Shown piece by piece: positions 50,852 to 62,635 of a stretch of 64,000 bases of DNA (positions are counted from its first letter, which is position 1; each line of letters begins with the position of its first letter). Below the pieces are notes generated by a model. It saw nothing but the letters and a program-made list of their open reading frames with translations. It was not told the origin of the DNA and ran no database searches. Source of the stretch: Pseudomonas sp. ICMP22404 (GTDB taxonomy: Bacteria; Pseudomonadota; Gammaproteobacteria; Pseudomonadales; Pseudomonadaceae); assembly GCF_006227205.1 (NCBI RefSeq), contig NZ_VCNG01000005.1:1-64000 (forward strand). The letters are read 5' to 3'. Made by a program: the position numbers and the translations under genes.

Positions 50852-52915
50852 ATGGCAACTACTGATAGCACGACGGTCAGTACCCATTCCGTGAGAAGTG
50901 GCCCAGGCACCGTCCAAGTCGATCTCACCGGCCAGCTCGACGATAACCAGAGCATCATTATCCAGCCGGACGGCAAGATACTGGTCGGGGGGTATACCGA
51001 ATACCTGGCATGGGGTTACCCCGGGGCGCCCGGCGAAGAGAGTTACGGCTACGAACAGAACCATTCCGTTATCCGCCTCAACGCGGATGGTAGCCTGGAC
51101 ACCAGCTTCCATGATGGCGGCGTCGATATCGTACCTGCCGAGGTAGCCCCGGCGTCGCGCTATGAGCTGACGGCGGTGCAGTCCGATGGCAAGGTGCTCA
51201 TTGCCATTGCGCAGGACACCAGCGTACAGGTGCAGCGCTTCAACAGCGACGGGACGCGCGATACTTCCTTTGGTCAGAACGGCGCCATTACCGTCGACAT
51301 CAGTCATGCGTTCAAAGACATCGACCTGACGGCCAATGTGGATGGCACTTTCCAGATCAGCGCCCGTGGGCTTGATCAGGCCACCGTGTCCTGGATCGGC
51401 AATGACGGCGCTTTCGTCGAGGGCTTTGGCGACAATGGCGTGCTGACCGTCAGTATTCCGGAAGACGCCTTCTACAACGGCGGGATTTCCACTGCAGTGC
51501 AGGCTGACGGAGGTGTTGTGGTCGGGGCTGCATACAATGCCGCCGGTGCAGGGGATCCGACATACGCCCTGCAACGCTTCAATCCCGACGGTCAGCTGGA
51601 TACCCATTTCGGTGACAACGGTGTCCTCTACCTGAGCCCTGCCATGGGGTTTGGCGAAGACTCGGTGATCACCCTGCAAACGGACGGCAAAATCGTCGTG
51701 ATGGGCCATGGCGAAGGTGACACCTTGGCCACCGTGGTGCGGCTAAACCCTGACGGCTCCTTCGACACTGGCTTTGGCACCAACGGCACGGTGACCTTCG
51801 AGGCCGGCACGCCTGCGGCTTTGACGGCACAAGCCGATGGTAAGATCGTGGCCGCCGGTACGAACAACGGCGATTTCAGCGTCATCCGCTTGAACGCGGA
51901 TGGCAGTGTCGACACCAGTTTCGGCAGCCAGGACGGCAAGCTCCATGTGGACGGATACGCCGGTGAGGAAATCCTGCAAGGTACCGATGCCGCCGAAATC
52001 ATCCATGGCCTGGCCGGTGATGACGTGCTCCAGGGCAACGGCGGGCGCGACGTTCTGCAGGGTGGTGCTGGCGCCGACATCTTCCGCTTCGCCGAGCTGA
52101 GCGACAGCTACCGCACCGGCACGCAAAACGGTAGCGACCGAATCCAGGACTTCGACGCCTCCCAGGACCGCATCGACCTGATTGCCCTGGGCTTCACCGG
52201 AATCGGTGACGGCCATGACGGCACGTTGGCCATCCAGGCCAGCGCAGATGGCACGCGTACCTACCTCAAGAGCTACGACGCCGATGCCTCCGGGCAACGC
52301 TTCGAACTGGCCTTGGACGGCGACTGGGTGGGGCAATTGAACAGCACCAACCTGGTGTTCACCGCGCCTACCGTCGAGGGTACATCTGGCAAGGATACGA
52401 TCAGCGGTTCTGCCTTATCGGAAATCATCTATGGCCTGGACGGCAACGACCGCATCAACGGCGGCGCTGGAGCGGATGTCATCATTGGTGGCAGGGGCGC
52501 CGACCATCTGAACGGCGGGGACAGGAGCGACATCTCGCTATGGACCGATAACCATCAGAACGATGACGTGTTTCGCTACACCTCCACCGAGGACAGCTAT
52601 CGTACTGAAAGCCAGAGCTTTGCCGACCTGATCGAAGGCTTCACGGTTGACGACCGGATCGATGTGTCGGCCCTGGGTTATACCGGCTTTGGAGAGGGTA
52701 CGGATAACACGCTGAAGGTGGTCTACAACCAGGCCCTGGACCGCACGTACCTGACGGACGCGGAAGCGGACGCACAGGGGCACTTATTCCAGATTGGGCT
52801 TGCCGGCGATTGGCGGGAAAGCCTTGACGAGGAACACATGATCTTTGCTCCCGACGCCGGGATAGGGCTGGTCGGGGTAGTGCCCGAGGTCGATCCAGGA
52901 CATCTGTTGTCCTGA
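50852..52915 (+). CDS. Delta-60 repeat protein with RTX calcium-binding C-terminus
   Basis: A 687-residue protein without a Sec signal, as expected for a type I secreted protein. The first half (about 35-370) holds six or more delta-60 repeats, marked by L-N-x-D-G-S-x-D-T-S-F with Q-x-D-G-K. The second half holds RTX nonapeptides (L-D-G-N-D-R-I-N-G-G-A-G-A-D) at about 385-410 and 525-555, each followed by a serralysin C-like domain (S-Y-R-T-x-x-Q). It probably binds calcium on export. No type I secretion genes are adjacent. AAGGA precedes the ATG well. Confidence 0.86.
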   Translation: MATTDSTTVSTHSVRSGPGTVQVDLTGQLDDNQSIIIQPDGKILVGGYTEYLAWGYPGAPGEESYGYEQNHSVIRLNADGSLDTSFHDGGVDIVPAEVAPASRYELTAVQSDGKVLIAIAQDTSVQVQRFNSDGTRDTSFGQNGAITVDISHAFKDIDLTANVDGTFQISARGLDQATVSWIGNDGAFVEGFGDNGVLTVSIPEDAFYNGGISTAVQADGGVVVGAAYNAAGAGDPTYALQRFNPDGQLDTHFGDNGVLYLSPAMGFGEDSVITLQTDGKIVVMGHGEGDTLATVVRLNPDGSFDTGFGTNGTVTFEAGTPAALTAQADGKIVAAGTNNGDFSVIRLNADGSVDTSFGSQDGKLHVDGYAGEEILQGTDAAEIIHGLAGDDVLQGNGGRDVLQGGAGADIFRFAELSDSYRTGTQNGSDRIQDFDASQDRIDLIALGFTGIGDGHDGTLAIQASADGTRTYLKSYDADASGQRFELALDGDWVGQLNSTNLVFTAPTVEGTSGKDTISGSALSEIIYGLDGNDRINGGAGADVIIGGRGADHLNGGDRSDISLWTDNHQNDDVFRYTSTEDSYRTESQSFADLIEGFTVDDRIDVSALGYTGFGEGTDNTLKVVYNQALDRTYLTDAEADAQGHLFQIGLAGDWRESLDEEHMIFAPDAGIGLVGVVPEVDPGHLLS

Positions 52916-52929
52916 TGCCCTGGGGGATG

Positions 52930-52960
52930 GTCGCGTGGCAGTGGGGAGCTGCCACGCGAC
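52930..52960. terminator. Hairpin after the RTX gene
   Basis: GTCGCGTGGCAG / CTGCCACGCGAC, perfect 12-bp arms and a 7-base loop, 14 bases after the stop. There is no clear T tract, so termination is uncertain; a 3'-end stabiliser is also possible. The following 350 bases to 53317 hold no supported gene and must contain the promoter of the next operon. Confidence 0.65.
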
Positions 52961-53317
52961 AAACCGTCGATGTTGCTTTGGTTCTGGTTTGAAGGTTCCA
53001 AGGAGATCTATCGTGCAGCGTGGCTCGGCCCGTATAACCACACAGGATGTGTTGGCGGAGCGCTTACCCATTTTAATGCGGGTTAGTGGTCGCTCCGTTT
53101 CAGCCCGGCCAGTTGGTCAGTATCTAGCGTGGGGACAGCGTAGCCCATCGCAATGTGTTTCCTCCCTACGCTCACTAACGTCGCGCGCTACGACGAGACT
53201 GGCAAAATGCCACGCTTGTTGCTATTTTTTGACGTATCGAAAGTTAGACTTGCTACCGGACCATCCGCAGACGTAGCTGTATCTGCCCAATTCGCTACGG
53301 AGAAGGAAACCCGGAGT

Positions 53318-54220
53318 ATGTACATTCCATCGTTTGCGCGAAGCCCGGCGCCGCGTTTTTCATCTCTTCTAAAGTTTTTAATTGCTGTAGTCATTTCGCT
53401 GAATTTGTTTGCTCATCCCGCGCAAGCCGAAGACCGCGAAAAGACATTTCGTTATTTCCCTTCTGGGCCCATCTATGAATACCGTTGGAAGCTCCTGGAG
53501 TTGGCGCTTTCGCACACACAGGCTACTGATGGCCGCGCCCGTCTCGTTCCCTATGCGCAGGAGGTTACTCAGAATCGCGGCATGGAGTTGCTCCAGACAG
53601 GACAGATCGATGTCATCGCGCTGGGAACCAACGCCGAGCGCGAATCCCTTATGCTGCCGATCAAGATCGATATCTTGCGTGGTCTTGTCGGCTTCCGATT
53701 GCTCTTGATTCGTGCTGCCGATCAACCTCGTATTGCGCAGATGGACGAACAAGCGCTTCGCAAGCAACTGACATTCGGCCTCAACAGTCAGTGGGCCGAT
53801 GTACCCATCATGCAAGCCAGTGGCTTTACGGTGGTTACCTCGACCAGCTATGAAAATCTTTTTGGCATGCTTGCAGCTGGGCGCTTCGACGCGTTCCCGC
53901 GTGGGTTGAATGAAGCGGCTCGTGAACTTGAAGAGCACAAGGATCAATACCCTCAACTCGTCATTGAAAACAGCAAGGCGCTGTTCTTCCCTTATCCGGT
54001 GTATTTTTGGGTCAACAGGAGTGACACCGCACTGGCCCGGCGAATCGAACTTGGACTCAATCTTTCGTTGAAGGACGGGTCCTTTCGCAAACTGTTTGAA
54101 ACTTACCATGCAAAGGAGATTGCCGCGCTTGCCAGGGAACATCGGCAGGTCATCCATCTCGACAATCCCGTTCTGCCTGCCAAAACGCCAGAACCGGATA
54201 CCCTTTGGTGGTGGAAATAA
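53318..54220 (+). CDS. Periplasmic substrate-binding-like protein
   Basis: A 300-residue protein with a signal peptide (hydrophobic residues about 17-35, likely cleavage A-Q-A-E near 40). The mature part resembles the type 3 solute-binding fold (L-L-Q-T-G-Q-I-D-V-I-A-L-G-T-N and G-R-F-D-A-F-P-R-G-L). No transporter genes follow; instead a hybrid histidine kinase does, so it is probably a sensor partner, as TorT or LuxP are for their kinases. The ATG at 53318 has AAGGA about 10 bases upstream, with a GGAG too close. Confidence 0.78.
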   Translation: MYIPSFARSPAPRFSSLLKFLIAVVISLNLFAHPAQAEDREKTFRYFPSGPIYEYRWKLLELALSHTQATDGRARLVPYAQEVTQNRGMELLQTGQIDVIALGTNAERESLMLPIKIDILRGLVGFRLLLIRAADQPRIAQMDEQALRKQLTFGLNSQWADVPIMQASGFTVVTSTSYENLFGMLAAGRFDAFPRGLNEAARELEEHKDQYPQLVIENSKALFFPYPVYFWVNRSDTALARRIELGLNLSLKDGSFRKLFETYHAKEIAALAREHRQVIHLDNPVLPAKTPEPDTLWWWK

Positions 54221-54249
54221 AATGCAAGTGACGGGGCGGGAGTAGACGG

Positions 54250-57200
54250 ATGTTTGCTGCTCAGACGCTTTTCAGGCGACTGCTATACACCATGTTCCCA
54301 TGGTATCTCTTGATTGCTCTGGGTATGACGGGAACGCAGTTGAGCATCCAATATTTCAGCGTCAGCAGGGATATCAGTGATGATTTAGCCTCTCTGAACA
54401 GGACCATCAGCCCCAGCGTCACCAATGCCGTATGGGAACTGGATAAGGCGCAACTCATGAGTATCGTCACAGCTCTGCGCCAGAACGCTATCGTCAGCGG
54501 TGTCCAGGTAGTCTCCAGTGGGGGGGAGGTTCTGGCGGTCTCTGGCCATGTGCCAAGCGGCATGAAAGAGGGGCAGACTCTTTTCCCCGCCAGGTTCCGC
54601 CAAGCCGAACTTCCGCTCACATCGCCTGGGCAGAAAGGCGAGCAGAATGTGATCGGGGTTCTTAAGATGTATTCGGATCGCAGTGTGCTATGGAGCCGTA
54701 CAAAATACGCCTGCCTGTTCATTCTGCTCAATTCCATCGTCATTACCTCTGCACTCTGGTTAATCATTCTCTGGGCCATTCGTTATCGATTGTCCAATGC
54801 CGTTACCCGTGTTTCCCAGGCTGTGACGAACTGGCGTTTCGGGCCGGACAACGCGCCCGTGGAGAGAGTCCAATATCCCTATAAAGACGAACTCGGCGAG
54901 TTGGTAAATGCCTTTAACGAGAGTCGCAGTCGACTCTTCGATTCGTTGCAGGCGCTTAACCAGCTCAATCACAATCTCGAAGGCATCGTTGCCGAGCGAA
55001 CTGAAGAGTTGCTCCTTGCCAAGGAGGAAGCGGAGCGGCTGACTCAGGTCAAGAGTGATTTCCTGGCTAACATGAGCCACGAGATTCGCACCCCGATGAA
55101 CGCTATTCTCGGCATGCTCTATCTTGTCTTGAAAAGGGATGTGCCACCGGCCTTGCGTAGCCAACTGGTCAAGGTGCAAACGGCCGCCCATTCACTGCTG
55201 GGGGTTATCAACGACATTCTTGATTTTTCCAAGGTCGAGGCGGGCAAGCTTAAACTCGAACAGATCGAGTTCGGGTTGGATTCAGTGTTGGAACAACTGA
55301 CGGATGCCATTGCCTTCCAGGCCGAAGATAAAGGTATCGAGTTTCTTATTCGTCATGACCCCACCATTCCCACGCGCTTGTTGGGCGATCCATTGCGCCT
55401 GGGCCAAGTCCTCCTGAATTTATGCGGGAACGCTGTAAAGTTCACAGAAAAAGGCGAGGTGGAGTTAGCGTTCCACAGCCTGGGCATTCGTGACGACATC
55501 CTGCATATGCAGATTAGCGTGCGCGACACGGGCATTGGCATGAGCCCGGAAACGCAGCGTCATCTCTTCGAAAAATTTACACAAGGCGACTCATCCACGA
55601 CGCGAAGATTTGGTGGCACCGGCCTTGGACTGGCCATCAGCAAGAGTCTGACCGAATTGATGGGAGGGCGGATCTGGATTGAAGACTCGCAACCAGACAA
55701 AGGCAGTACGATCAGTTTCACCGTGCAGTTGCCCGTCGCTCGCCAAGCACAGGCGCATCAACGAGAACTGGTCGAGCAGACCGGGCCATTGCTTAAGGGC
55801 ATCCGCGTCTTGCTCGTGGATGATAATGCCGTCTCTCGTGAAATCCTTGCCGAAATGTTGCGTTTCTTCCAATTGGAGGTTGTCACCGTTGCCAGTGGCC
55901 CTGCCGCCCTCACTGAGCTGCAGGCCTCAACCGCCGAGCCCTATGATCTGGTCCTGATGGACTGGCGCATGCCTGGCATGAATGGCGATGAAACCACCCA
56001 GCGCATTCGCCGTGATATTGGGTTGCCTCGCCTCCCCAAGGTCATCATGATCACCGCTTATGGCCGCGAAGATGTCTTGCGCCTGGCCGAGCAGGCCGGT
56101 GTGGACGGGTTCTTGATCAAACCGGTCTCACCTTCAGTGCTGCTTGACTCGATTCTTTCAGTTCTGGGACGTGGCCGCATTCTCGGAATGGATGCCCAGA
56201 GTAGACCCGCATCGCTCAGGCCAGCGAATAGCAATCAATTGGCGGGCGCACACATACTGGTCGTCGAAGACAACGATATCAACCGGGAATTCGCCACCGA
56301 GTTGTTGCACAGCGAAGGCATGGCAGTGGACGAGGCGGTGAATGGGCAGGAGGCTCTCGACAAGGTCCAAGGTAATAGTTATGACGCGGTATTGATGGAT
56401 ATCCAGATGCCAGTGATGGATGGGCTGGAATCAACCAGGCGCATTCGGGCGTTGGGTGATGTACCTGGTGGAGAACGCTTTGGTGCGCTACCGATCATTG
56501 CCATGACAGCGTTGGCGATGGTACAGGATACCCAGGCCAGCCATGATGCGGGAATGAACGATCACATTACCAAACCGATTGCGCCAGATCGTCTGATGAT
56601 CGTACTTGCCAAGTGGATACAGTTACCCATCCGGCGTAGCGATCAGCCTCCGGTGCTCGATGTTGTGAAATCGCCGACGAGTAGCTTGCCTGCCGATCTG
56701 CAGGCGATGGTCCATGTCAATGCTCAGGATGGTTTACGCCGTATTGGCGGCAGGGCAGATGGCTATCGAAAACAGCTGCGGCGATTTCGCCTGCATTACG
56801 CTGATGCGATCCTCAAGATCCGGAGCTCTGTTGCAAGCGGCGACAAGCACGGCGCGGAGACATTCTGTCATTCACTCAGGGGCGTTACTGGAAATATCGG
56901 GGCCCAGCGGCTGTATGACATCGTTAAAACCATCGACGACCAGCTCAAGCAGGACATTTTCCCTGATGATCGCATCCTGGAGGAGGCTGAAGGCCTCCTG
57001 CAGCACGTGCTACGTGAGATCGATGGGATTGGCGAAGTTGATTGCCCTGCCCAGTCGAGTGTCGACGCCCCCTTATCACAGCCATTGCTGGACGCGTTAC
57101 TGAGCCAGCTCGCACAGGCCCTGGAATCGGATCTTGGTGCGGCAGAACCCATACTCGCTCAATTGCTCAAGGGGACGCGCGGAACCCGGATCGAGCAGGA

Positions 57201-57300
57201 AATATCCGCCATCGCCGCCTTGATCGATGATTTCGAAATTGACGCGGCACATACCCGATTACAGCGCCTGAATAGGGTCGACCCGGATACATCTTTATGA
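54250..57300 (+). CDS. Hybrid sensor histidine kinase with two receivers and Hpt
   Basis: A 1016-residue inner-membrane kinase. TM1 (about residues 10-30), a periplasmic segment (about 35-150), TM2 (about 155-178), HAMP (about 180-235), a coiled coil, HisKA with phospho-acceptor H277 in M-S-H-E-I-R-T-P, HATPase_c (N, G1, G2 boxes at about 385-500), REC1 with D571, REC2 with D717, and an Hpt domain with H874 in F-C-H-S-L-R-G. The phosphorelay from H277 to D571/D717 to H874 is complete. It begins 29 bases after the binding protein and overlaps the next gene by 4. Confidence 0.93.
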   Translation: MFAAQTLFRRLLYTMFPWYLLIALGMTGTQLSIQYFSVSRDISDDLASLNRTISPSVTNAVWELDKAQLMSIVTALRQNAIVSGVQVVSSGGEVLAVSGHVPSGMKEGQTLFPARFRQAELPLTSPGQKGEQNVIGVLKMYSDRSVLWSRTKYACLFILLNSIVITSALWLIILWAIRYRLSNAVTRVSQAVTNWRFGPDNAPVERVQYPYKDELGELVNAFNESRSRLFDSLQALNQLNHNLEGIVAERTEELLLAKEEAERLTQVKSDFLANMSHEIRTPMNAILGMLYLVLKRDVPPALRSQLVKVQTAAHSLLGVINDILDFSKVEAGKLKLEQIEFGLDSVLEQLTDAIAFQAEDKGIEFLIRHDPTIPTRLLGDPLRLGQVLLNLCGNAVKFTEKGEVELAFHSLGIRDDILHMQISVRDTGIGMSPETQRHLFEKFTQGDSSTTRRFGGTGLGLAISKSLTELMGGRIWIEDSQPDKGSTISFTVQLPVARQAQAHQRELVEQTGPLLKGIRVLLVDDNAVSREILAEMLRFFQLEVVTVASGPAALTELQASTAEPYDLVLMDWRMPGMNGDETTQRIRRDIGLPRLPKVIMITAYGREDVLRLAEQAGVDGFLIKPVSPSVLLDSILSVLGRGRILGMDAQSRPASLRPANSNQLAGAHILVVEDNDINREFATELLHSEGMAVDEAVNGQEALDKVQGNSYDAVLMDIQMPVMDGLESTRRIRALGDVPGGERFGALPIIAMTALAMVQDTQASHDAGMNDHITKPIAPDRLMIVLAKWIQLPIRRSDQPPVLDVVKSPTSSLPADLQAMVHVNAQDGLRRIGGRADGYRKQLRRFRLHYADAILKIRSSVASGDKHGAETFCHSLRGVTGNIGAQRLYDIVKTIDDQLKQDIFPDDRILEEAEGLLQHVLREIDGIGEVDCPAQSSVDAPLSQPLLDALLSQLAQALESDLGAAEPILAQLLKGTRGTRIEQEISAIAALIDDFEIDAAHTRLQRLNRVDPDTSL

Positions 57301-59894
57301 ACGAACTCGCTCCCAACAACAAACGTGCCCGTATTCTGATCGTCGATGATATTCACGAAAACCTGCATGTCTTGATGGGAATGTTGCGCGACGATTTTTC
57401 TCTGTGTGCCGCCACCAACGGTGAAAAAGCGCTTGAACTGGCGAACCGCCAACCGCAGCCAGATCTGATCCTGCTGGATATCAAGATGCCGGGAATGGAC
57501 GGCTACTCCGTTCTTTCCGCACTCAAGCTTGATCCTTGCACCACGAGTATTCCGGTGATTTTTGTGACCGCCCTGGCCGATGCCATGGATGAGGCGCGAG
57601 GCCTTGCGATGGGCGTCGCCGATTACATCACCAAGCCGTTCAGCCCTGATCTGCTCAAGGCGCGCATTCACAATCAGCTTGAGCTCAGACGTTTTCGGCA
57701 GAATCCCATCCGTTTCGATATAGCAACGCCCGCAGACCCTGCCAATCGGCCATCGCTATTGGTCGTTGATGACATCCCGGACAACATCCATGAGCTACTC
57801 GAGGCGCTCAAGGATGACTACCGCATCATGGTTGCACGCACCGGCGCGCAGGCGCTGGATGCCGTTCAGGGCGCCGCGCCCCCAGACCTTGTGCTTCTTG
57901 ACGTCGTGATGCCTCGCATGGACGGCTATGAGGTATGCAAACGCATCAAGGCAACGCCGGTAGGCAGCCGAATCCCTATCATCTTTGTCACGGTCATCAA
58001 TGCTGCATCAGAAAAAGTCAAAGGCTTCGAGATCGGGGCTGCCGACTACATCACCAAACCCTTCGATATCGACGAAGTGCGCGCGCGTATTCGCACTCAT
58101 CTGGAGTTGGCCCGACTTCATCGTTTTCTGGAGGATCTGGTGGCGCAGCGTAGTGCATTGCTGCAACTGACTGAAGACAAATATCGCATTCTTGCCCATC
58201 GTGACCCCCTGACTGGCTTGCCAAATCGCGTGCTGTTCGCCGAATTACTGGATCACGCGATTCTGCAGGCGGAGCGCGATCAGTCTCATTTTTCCTTACT
58301 CAACATAGATCTGGATAACTTCGCGACGATCAATGAAAGCCTCGGTCACAAGTTGGGTGACCAGTTGCTGATGCAGGTAGCACAGCGGTTGCAAAGCCTG
58401 TTGCCCGAGAGCGATAGCATTGCCCGCATTGCTGGTGATGAATTCAACATTATTCTGGAGCAAGTCGATGTTCCAGTGGACCTGATGTCCCAGCGCATCA
58501 TCAATGCGTTGGCAGAGCCATTCATACTGGGCAAGCAGAATGTTTACATCGGTGCCAGCATTGGAATTACGCTCTATCCCGATGATGGCACCGATTCCGA
58601 GACGCTGCTCAGCAATGCCGACGCCGCACTTCATAGAGCTAAAGAGCAGGGGCGGGGAACATTGTGCTTTTTCTCGCCAGAGATGACTCACCGAGCCAAG
58701 CGGCGTTTAAAACTCGAAGTAGAGTTGCGCAATGCCCTTGAGCAAGGAGAGCTGCGGGTTTACTACCAGCCTCAGGTTGATCTGGACACCGGTAATATTG
58801 GCGGTCTTGAAGCCTTGGTCCGCTGGCAACATCCCGAGCGCGGGATGATCTCTCCGGGCGACTTCATCCCCCTTGCAGAGGAAAGTGGCCTGGTCATTCA
58901 ACTCGGTGATTGGGTGTTGCGTGAGGTCTGCCAGCAAATCAAAATCTGGTCAGAGGCAGGTCTCGCGCCGCGTCAAACAGCGGTGAACATTTCTGCCGTT
59001 CAGTTAAGCGCGGGTAATCTGGCTAGGTCCGTCAGAACTGTCTTGGCGCAAACCGGCATCAATCCCAATCAGCTTGAGCTGGAAATCACCGAAAGTTATG
59101 TAATGGTGGACCGGGATCAGTCATTCAAGTCGCTGAGCGAGCTCAAAGCTCTGGGGGTCCGGCTGTCCATCGATGATTTCGGAACGGGTTACTCTTCGCT
59201 GGGCTATCTGCAGCAACTGGAAGTGCACAGGCTCAAGATTGATCTCTCCTTTGTCCGCGACATGACGACGAACACGGGCAACGCTTCTATCGTCAAGGCC
59301 ATTATCGCGCTGGGGCATAGCCTCGGACTTGAGGTGGTTGCCGAAGGTGTCGAGCACCCAGGCCAAGCGCGGTATCTGCGATCCATGCACTGTGATCTGA
59401 TCCAGGGTTACCTGATCAGCCATCCCATGCCTGTTGAAGACACTGAGCGCTTTCTTTCTTCCTATCAGCCAGCGGATGTCCTACTTGAACATGAAACAGC
59501 CTCTACGTTGTTGCTGGTGGACGACGACTTGGGCATTTTGTCTTCGCTCAAGCGTCTGCTGCGTCACGAGAACTATTTCATCCTCACCGCGACGAGTGCC
59601 CAGGAAGCGCTCACGCTTCTGGCGGAACATCAGGTTGGTGTAATCATTGTTGACCAACACATGCCAGGCATGAGTGGCACGGAGTTACTCGCATGTATTC
59701 GGACCATGCACCCCCATACCGTCCGAATGGTCCTGTCAGGCTGTACCGCTGTCGATAACGTGACCGAGGCAATCAACCGCGGCGAGATCTACCGTTTTCT
59801 GACCAAGCCCTGGCAGGAAGCAGAGTTGATCGAGACTGTTCGCGAGTCTTTTCGCCACTACCGAACGTTGACCGAGGAAAGCCGTAGGGCCTGA
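57297..59894 (+). CDS. Response regulator REC-REC-GGDEF-EAL-REC
   Basis: An 865-residue cytosolic protein. REC1 has D61, REC2 has D202, then a GGDEF domain whose motif reads A379-G-D-E-F, an EAL domain beginning E505-A-L with [15 protein letters not shown] and A-E-G-V-E all present, and a third REC with D786 in V-D-Q-H-M-P. The altered GGDEF suggests cyclase loss or weakening, while the complete EAL set predicts c-di-GMP phosphodiesterase activity. It overlaps the hybrid kinase by 4 bases, so the kinase Hpt is its likely phosphodonor. Confidence 0.92.
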   Translation: MNELAPNNKRARILIVDDIHENLHVLMGMLRDDFSLCAATNGEKALELANRQPQPDLILLDIKMPGMDGYSVLSALKLDPCTTSIPVIFVTALADAMDEARGLAMGVADYITKPFSPDLLKARIHNQLELRRFRQNPIRFDIATPADPANRPSLLVVDDIPDNIHELLEALKDDYRIMVARTGAQALDAVQGAAPPDLVLLDVVMPRMDGYEVCKRIKATPVGSRIPIIFVTVINAASEKVKGFEIGAADYITKPFDIDEVRARIRTHLELARLHRFLEDLVAQRSALLQLTEDKYRILAHRDPLTGLPNRVLFAELLDHAILQAERDQSHFSLLNIDLDNFATINESLGHKLGDQLLMQVAQRLQSLLPESDSIARIAGDEFNIILEQVDVPVDLMSQRIINALAEPFILGKQNVYIGASIGITLYPDDGTDSETLLSNADAALHRAKEQGRGTLCFFSPEMTHRAKRRLKLEVELRNALEQGELRVYYQPQVDLDTGNIGGLEALVRWQHPERGMISPGDFIPLAEESGLVIQLGDWVLREVCQQIKIWSEAGLAPRQTAVNISAVQLSAGNLARSVRTVLAQTGINPNQLELEITESYVMVDRDQSFKSLSELKALGVRLSIDDFGTGYSSLGYLQQLEVHRLKIDLSFVRDMTTNTGNASIVKAIIALGHSLGLEVVAEGVEHPGQARYLRSMHCDLIQGYLISHPMPVEDTERFLSSYQPADVLLEHETASTLLLVDDDLGILSSLKRLLRHENYFILTATSAQEALTLLAEHQVGVIIVDQHMPGMSGTELLACIRTMHPHTVRMVLSGCTAVDNVTEAINRGEIYRFLTKPWQEAELIETVRESFRHYRTLTEESRRA

Positions 59895-59946
59895 TGTGCA
59901 TTTCAGGGAAGATGACGCAGCAGTCAGCAAGCTATAGAAACGAAGA

Positions 59947-59968
59947 AGCCCCGAAAATCGGGGCTTTT
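59947..59968 (+). terminator. Terminator of the signalling operon
   Basis: AGCCCCGA / TCGGGGCT stem around AAA followed by four T, 55 bases after the stop. Confidence 0.8.
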
Positions 59969-60027
59969 ACGTGCTTTTTAGGAGTCCGAGGTAATCTACA
60001 GAAATCTCCTGAAATGCTATCTACGAT

Positions 60028-61128
60028 TTAGACGTTAAAGCGGAAGTGCATCACGTCGCCGTCTTTGACGACGTATTCCTTGCCTTCCAGACGCCATTTA
60101 CCGGCTTCCTTGGCACCGGCTTCGCCCTTGTACTGGATGAAGTCGTTGTAGGCGATCACCTCGGCACGGATGAAGCCTTTTTCGAAGTCGGTGTGGATCA
60201 CGCCAGCGGCTTGCGGTGCGGTGGCACCGACGCGCACGGTCCAGGCGCGGACTTCTTCGACACCGGCGGTGAAGTAGGTCTGCAGGTGAAGCATTTCATA
60301 GCCAGCGCGGATCACACGGTTCAGGCCAGGCTCTTCCAGGCCCAGGGCCTCGAGGAACATGTCTTTCTCTTCGCCGTCGTCCAGCTCGGCGATTTCCGCT
60401 TCGATCTTGTTGCAGACCGGAACCACCACGGCGCCTTCTTCTTCGGCGATGGCCTTGACCACGTCCAGGTGCGGGTTGTTCTCGAAACCGTCTTCGGCGA
60501 CGTTGGCGATGTACATGACCGGCTTGGTGGTCAGCAGGTGGAAGCCCTTGATCACCAGTTTCTCATCGGTGCTCATGTTCTTCATCAGGCTGCGTGCAGG
60601 CTTGCCTTCGGTGAAGTGAGCGATCAATTGCTCCAGCAGGCCTTTCTGGACCACTGCGTCCTTGTCGCCACCCTTGGCGTTGCGGGCGACTTTCTGCAGT
60701 TGCTTCTCGCAGCTGTCGAGGTCGGCGAAGATCAGTTCCAGGTCGATGATCTCGATGTCGCGCTTCGGGTCGACGCTGTTGGAGACGTGAATCACGTTCT
60801 CGTCTTCAAAGCAGCGCACCACATGGGCGATGGCGTCGGTTTCACGGATGTTGGCCAGGAACTTGTTGCCCAGGCCTTCACCTTTAGAGGCACCGGCCAC
60901 GAGGCCCGCGATGTCGACGAACTCCATGGTGGTCGGCAGGATGCGCTTGGGGTTGACGATGGCCGCCAGTGCGTCCAGGCGCGAGTCCGGCATCGGCACG
61001 ATACCGCTGTTCGGCTCGATGGTGCAGAAGGGGAAGTTCTCGGCCGCGATGCCGGATTTGGTCAGGGCGTTGAACAGGGTGGACTTGCCGACGTTAGGCA
61101 GGCCGACGATGCCGCAATTGAATCCCAT
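60028..61128 (-). CDS. ychF: Ribosome-associated ATPase YchF
   Basis: OLA1/YchF-family P-loop NTPase of 366 residues. It binds ATP rather than GTP: G1 is G-L-P-N-V-G-K-S at about residues 8-15, and the G4 position is non-canonical, as in other YchF. A coiled-coil insert (about 125-200) and the C-terminal TGS domain complete it. It lies 22 bases after pth, the usual order pth-ychF. It acts in translation and stress response. Confidence 0.95.
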   Translation of the reverse strand: MGFNCGIVGLPNVGKSTLFNALTKSGIAAENFPFCTIEPNSGIVPMPDSRLDALAAIVNPKRILPTTMEFVDIAGLVAGASKGEGLGNKFLANIRETDAIAHVVRCFEDENVIHVSNSVDPKRDIEIIDLELIFADLDSCEKQLQKVARNAKGGDKDAVVQKGLLEQLIAHFTEGKPARSLMKNMSTDEKLVIKGFHLLTTKPVMYIANVAEDGFENNPHLDVVKAIAEEEGAVVVPVCNKIEAEIAELDDGEEKDMFLEALGLEEPGLNRVIRAGYEMLHLQTYFTAGVEEVRAWTVRVGATAPQAAGVIHTDFEKGFIRAEVIAYNDFIQYKGEAGAKEAGKWRLEGKEYVVKDGDVMHFRFNV

Positions 61129-61149
61129 GGTGTTTCCCCTCGGTAAGAG

Positions 61150-61734
61150 TCAGGCCTTCTGGCTGTGCAGGTTTTTCATCGCGCGGTTCCATTCACCGGC
61201 GAGGATATCCGGCAGCACGCCGAGGGCAAAGTCGATGCTGGCATCGAGTTTTTCCTGTTCGGCGCGAGGCGCGCGACCCAGGACAAAATTTGAAACCATG
61301 CTGGCTACGCCCGGGTGGCCGATGCCAAGCCGCAGGCGGTAAAAGGTATTCTGATTACCCAGCTGCGCGATGATGTCGCGCAACCCGTTGTGACCGCCAT
61401 GGCCGCCGCCCTGCTTGAGCTTGGCGACGCCCGGAGGCAGATCGAGTTCGTCGTGGGCCACCAGGATTTCTTCAGGCTTGATGCGGAAGAAGCCAGCCAA
61501 TGCCGCCACGGCCTGGCCGCTACGGTTCATGTAGGTGGTGGGAATCAACAGGCGAACATCCTGACCTTGATGCGAGAAGCGTCCGGTCAGGCCGAAATAC
61601 TTGCGATCGGCCGCCAGGCTGACGCCTTGTGCGTGCGCGATGCGCTCAACAAAAAGGGCCCCTGCGTTATGCCGGGTCTGTTCGTATTCGGTGCCTGGAT
61701 TTCCCAGGCCAACGATCAGTTTGATGGCAGTCAC
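61150..61734 (-). CDS. pth: Peptidyl-tRNA hydrolase
   Basis: A 194-residue hydrolase that releases peptides from stalled peptidyl-tRNA. G-L-G-N-P-G near residue 9, catalytic H22-N in R-H-N-A-G, M-N-R-S-G and H-D-E-L-D-L are the family motifs. Between ychF and rplY, an order conserved in pseudomonads. Confidence 0.95.
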   Translation of the reverse strand: MTAIKLIVGLGNPGTEYEQTRHNAGALFVERIAHAQGVSLAADRKYFGLTGRFSHQGQDVRLLIPTTYMNRSGQAVAALAGFFRIKPEEILVAHDELDLPPGVAKLKQGGGHGGHNGLRDIIAQLGNQNTFYRLRLGIGHPGVASMVSNFVLGRAPRAEQEKLDASIDFALGVLPDILAGEWNRAMKNLHSQKA

Positions 61735-61895
61735 GATAGGGGCCCTTCCTGGAGTGTGGATAACGTCGCGATCAGATGTAGCGACAGTGGACGAACAATG
61801 CGGATCTACCGTTAAGTAAACTTCGCGTTACCGCCCGCTGTCTCGCTACGTTCCAGTCCGCGATGTTTTCCGGTCACTCCGGCGACAGAGTGAAA

Positions 61896-62498
61896 TTACT
61901 CTGCAGCGCCTTCTTCGGTAGCTTCTGGAGCAACACGTGGAGCGTGGACGTTGGCAACAGCCTTGTCATCACCGTGTGCCAGGGCAACGAACTCAACGCC
62001 TTTAGGGGCCTTGAGGTCAGACAGGTGAATGATCGTGCCGACTTCGGCGTCAGCCAGGTCGACTTCGATGAATTCAGGCAGGTCTTTCGGCAGGCAGGAC
62101 ACTTCCAGCTCGGAAGTCACGTGCGAGATTTCGCCGCCTTTCTTGACCGGGGCAGCTTCGTTGATGAAGTGCACTGGAACGGTAGCGGTCAGTTTCTGGC
62201 CAGCCACGACGCGAATGAAGTCAGCGTGCATGATGAACTGCTTGGCCGGGTGACGCTGCATCGCTTTAACGATGACGTTCTGCTTCTTGCCATCAACGTT
62301 CAGCTCGATCACGTGGCTGAAAGCAGCCTCGTCTTCGAACAGCTTGGCCACTTCTTTGGCCAGCATGGTGATGGACTCAGGGGCCTTGTCACCACCGTAT
62401 ACAACGGCAGGAACCTGGCTGGCGAGACGACGCAGGCGGCGGCTCGCACCTTTCCCCAGGTCGGTACGCGCTTGGGCGTTCAGGATGAAATCAGTCAT
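61896..62498 (-). CDS. rplY: 50S ribosomal protein L25 / stress protein Ctc
   Basis: A 200-residue L25 protein of the CTC form: N-terminal 5S rRNA-binding L25 domain (about 1-95) plus a C-terminal TL5-type beta domain, so about twice the length of the 94-residue E. coli L25. The ATG at 62498 has GGAGA 7 bases upstream. The 38 codons before it in frame are not protein-like. It sits after prs, separated by a terminator. Confidence 0.94.
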   Translation of the reverse strand: MTDFILNAQARTDLGKGASRRLRRLASQVPAVVYGGDKAPESITMLAKEVAKLFEDEAAFSHVIELNVDGKKQNVIVKAMQRHPAKQFIMHADFIRVVAGQKLTATVPVHFINEAAPVKKGGEISHVTSELEVSCLPKDLPEFIEVDLADAEVGTIIHLSDLKAPKGVEFVALAHGDDKAVANVHAPRVAPEATEEGAAE

Positions 62499-62561
62499 TT
62501 TGTATCTCCAAAATAGCCATTCCGGGTGACGTCTGCGACCGACGTCAAAGCGGATGGGCAA

Positions 62562-62603
62562 AAAAGCCCCGCCCCAACATGAGTGTTGGGGCGGGGCGCT
62601 TTT
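62562..62603 (-). terminator. Strong terminator between prs and rplY
   Basis: A 20-bp-class G+C-rich stem (GCCCCGCCCCAACA / TGTTGGGGCGGGGC) with a TGAG loop and six T on the minus strand. It lies after the prs stop. Confidence 0.9.
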
Positions 62604-62635
62604 CGTCAACGGGATGTCATGTAAGGGCAGGGCCC

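Noticed and set aside
60046..61146. A 366-codon open frame on the plus strand opposite ychF
   Set aside because: It is the complement of ychF in a high-GC genome; the minus-strand protein has all YchF motifs and this one has none.
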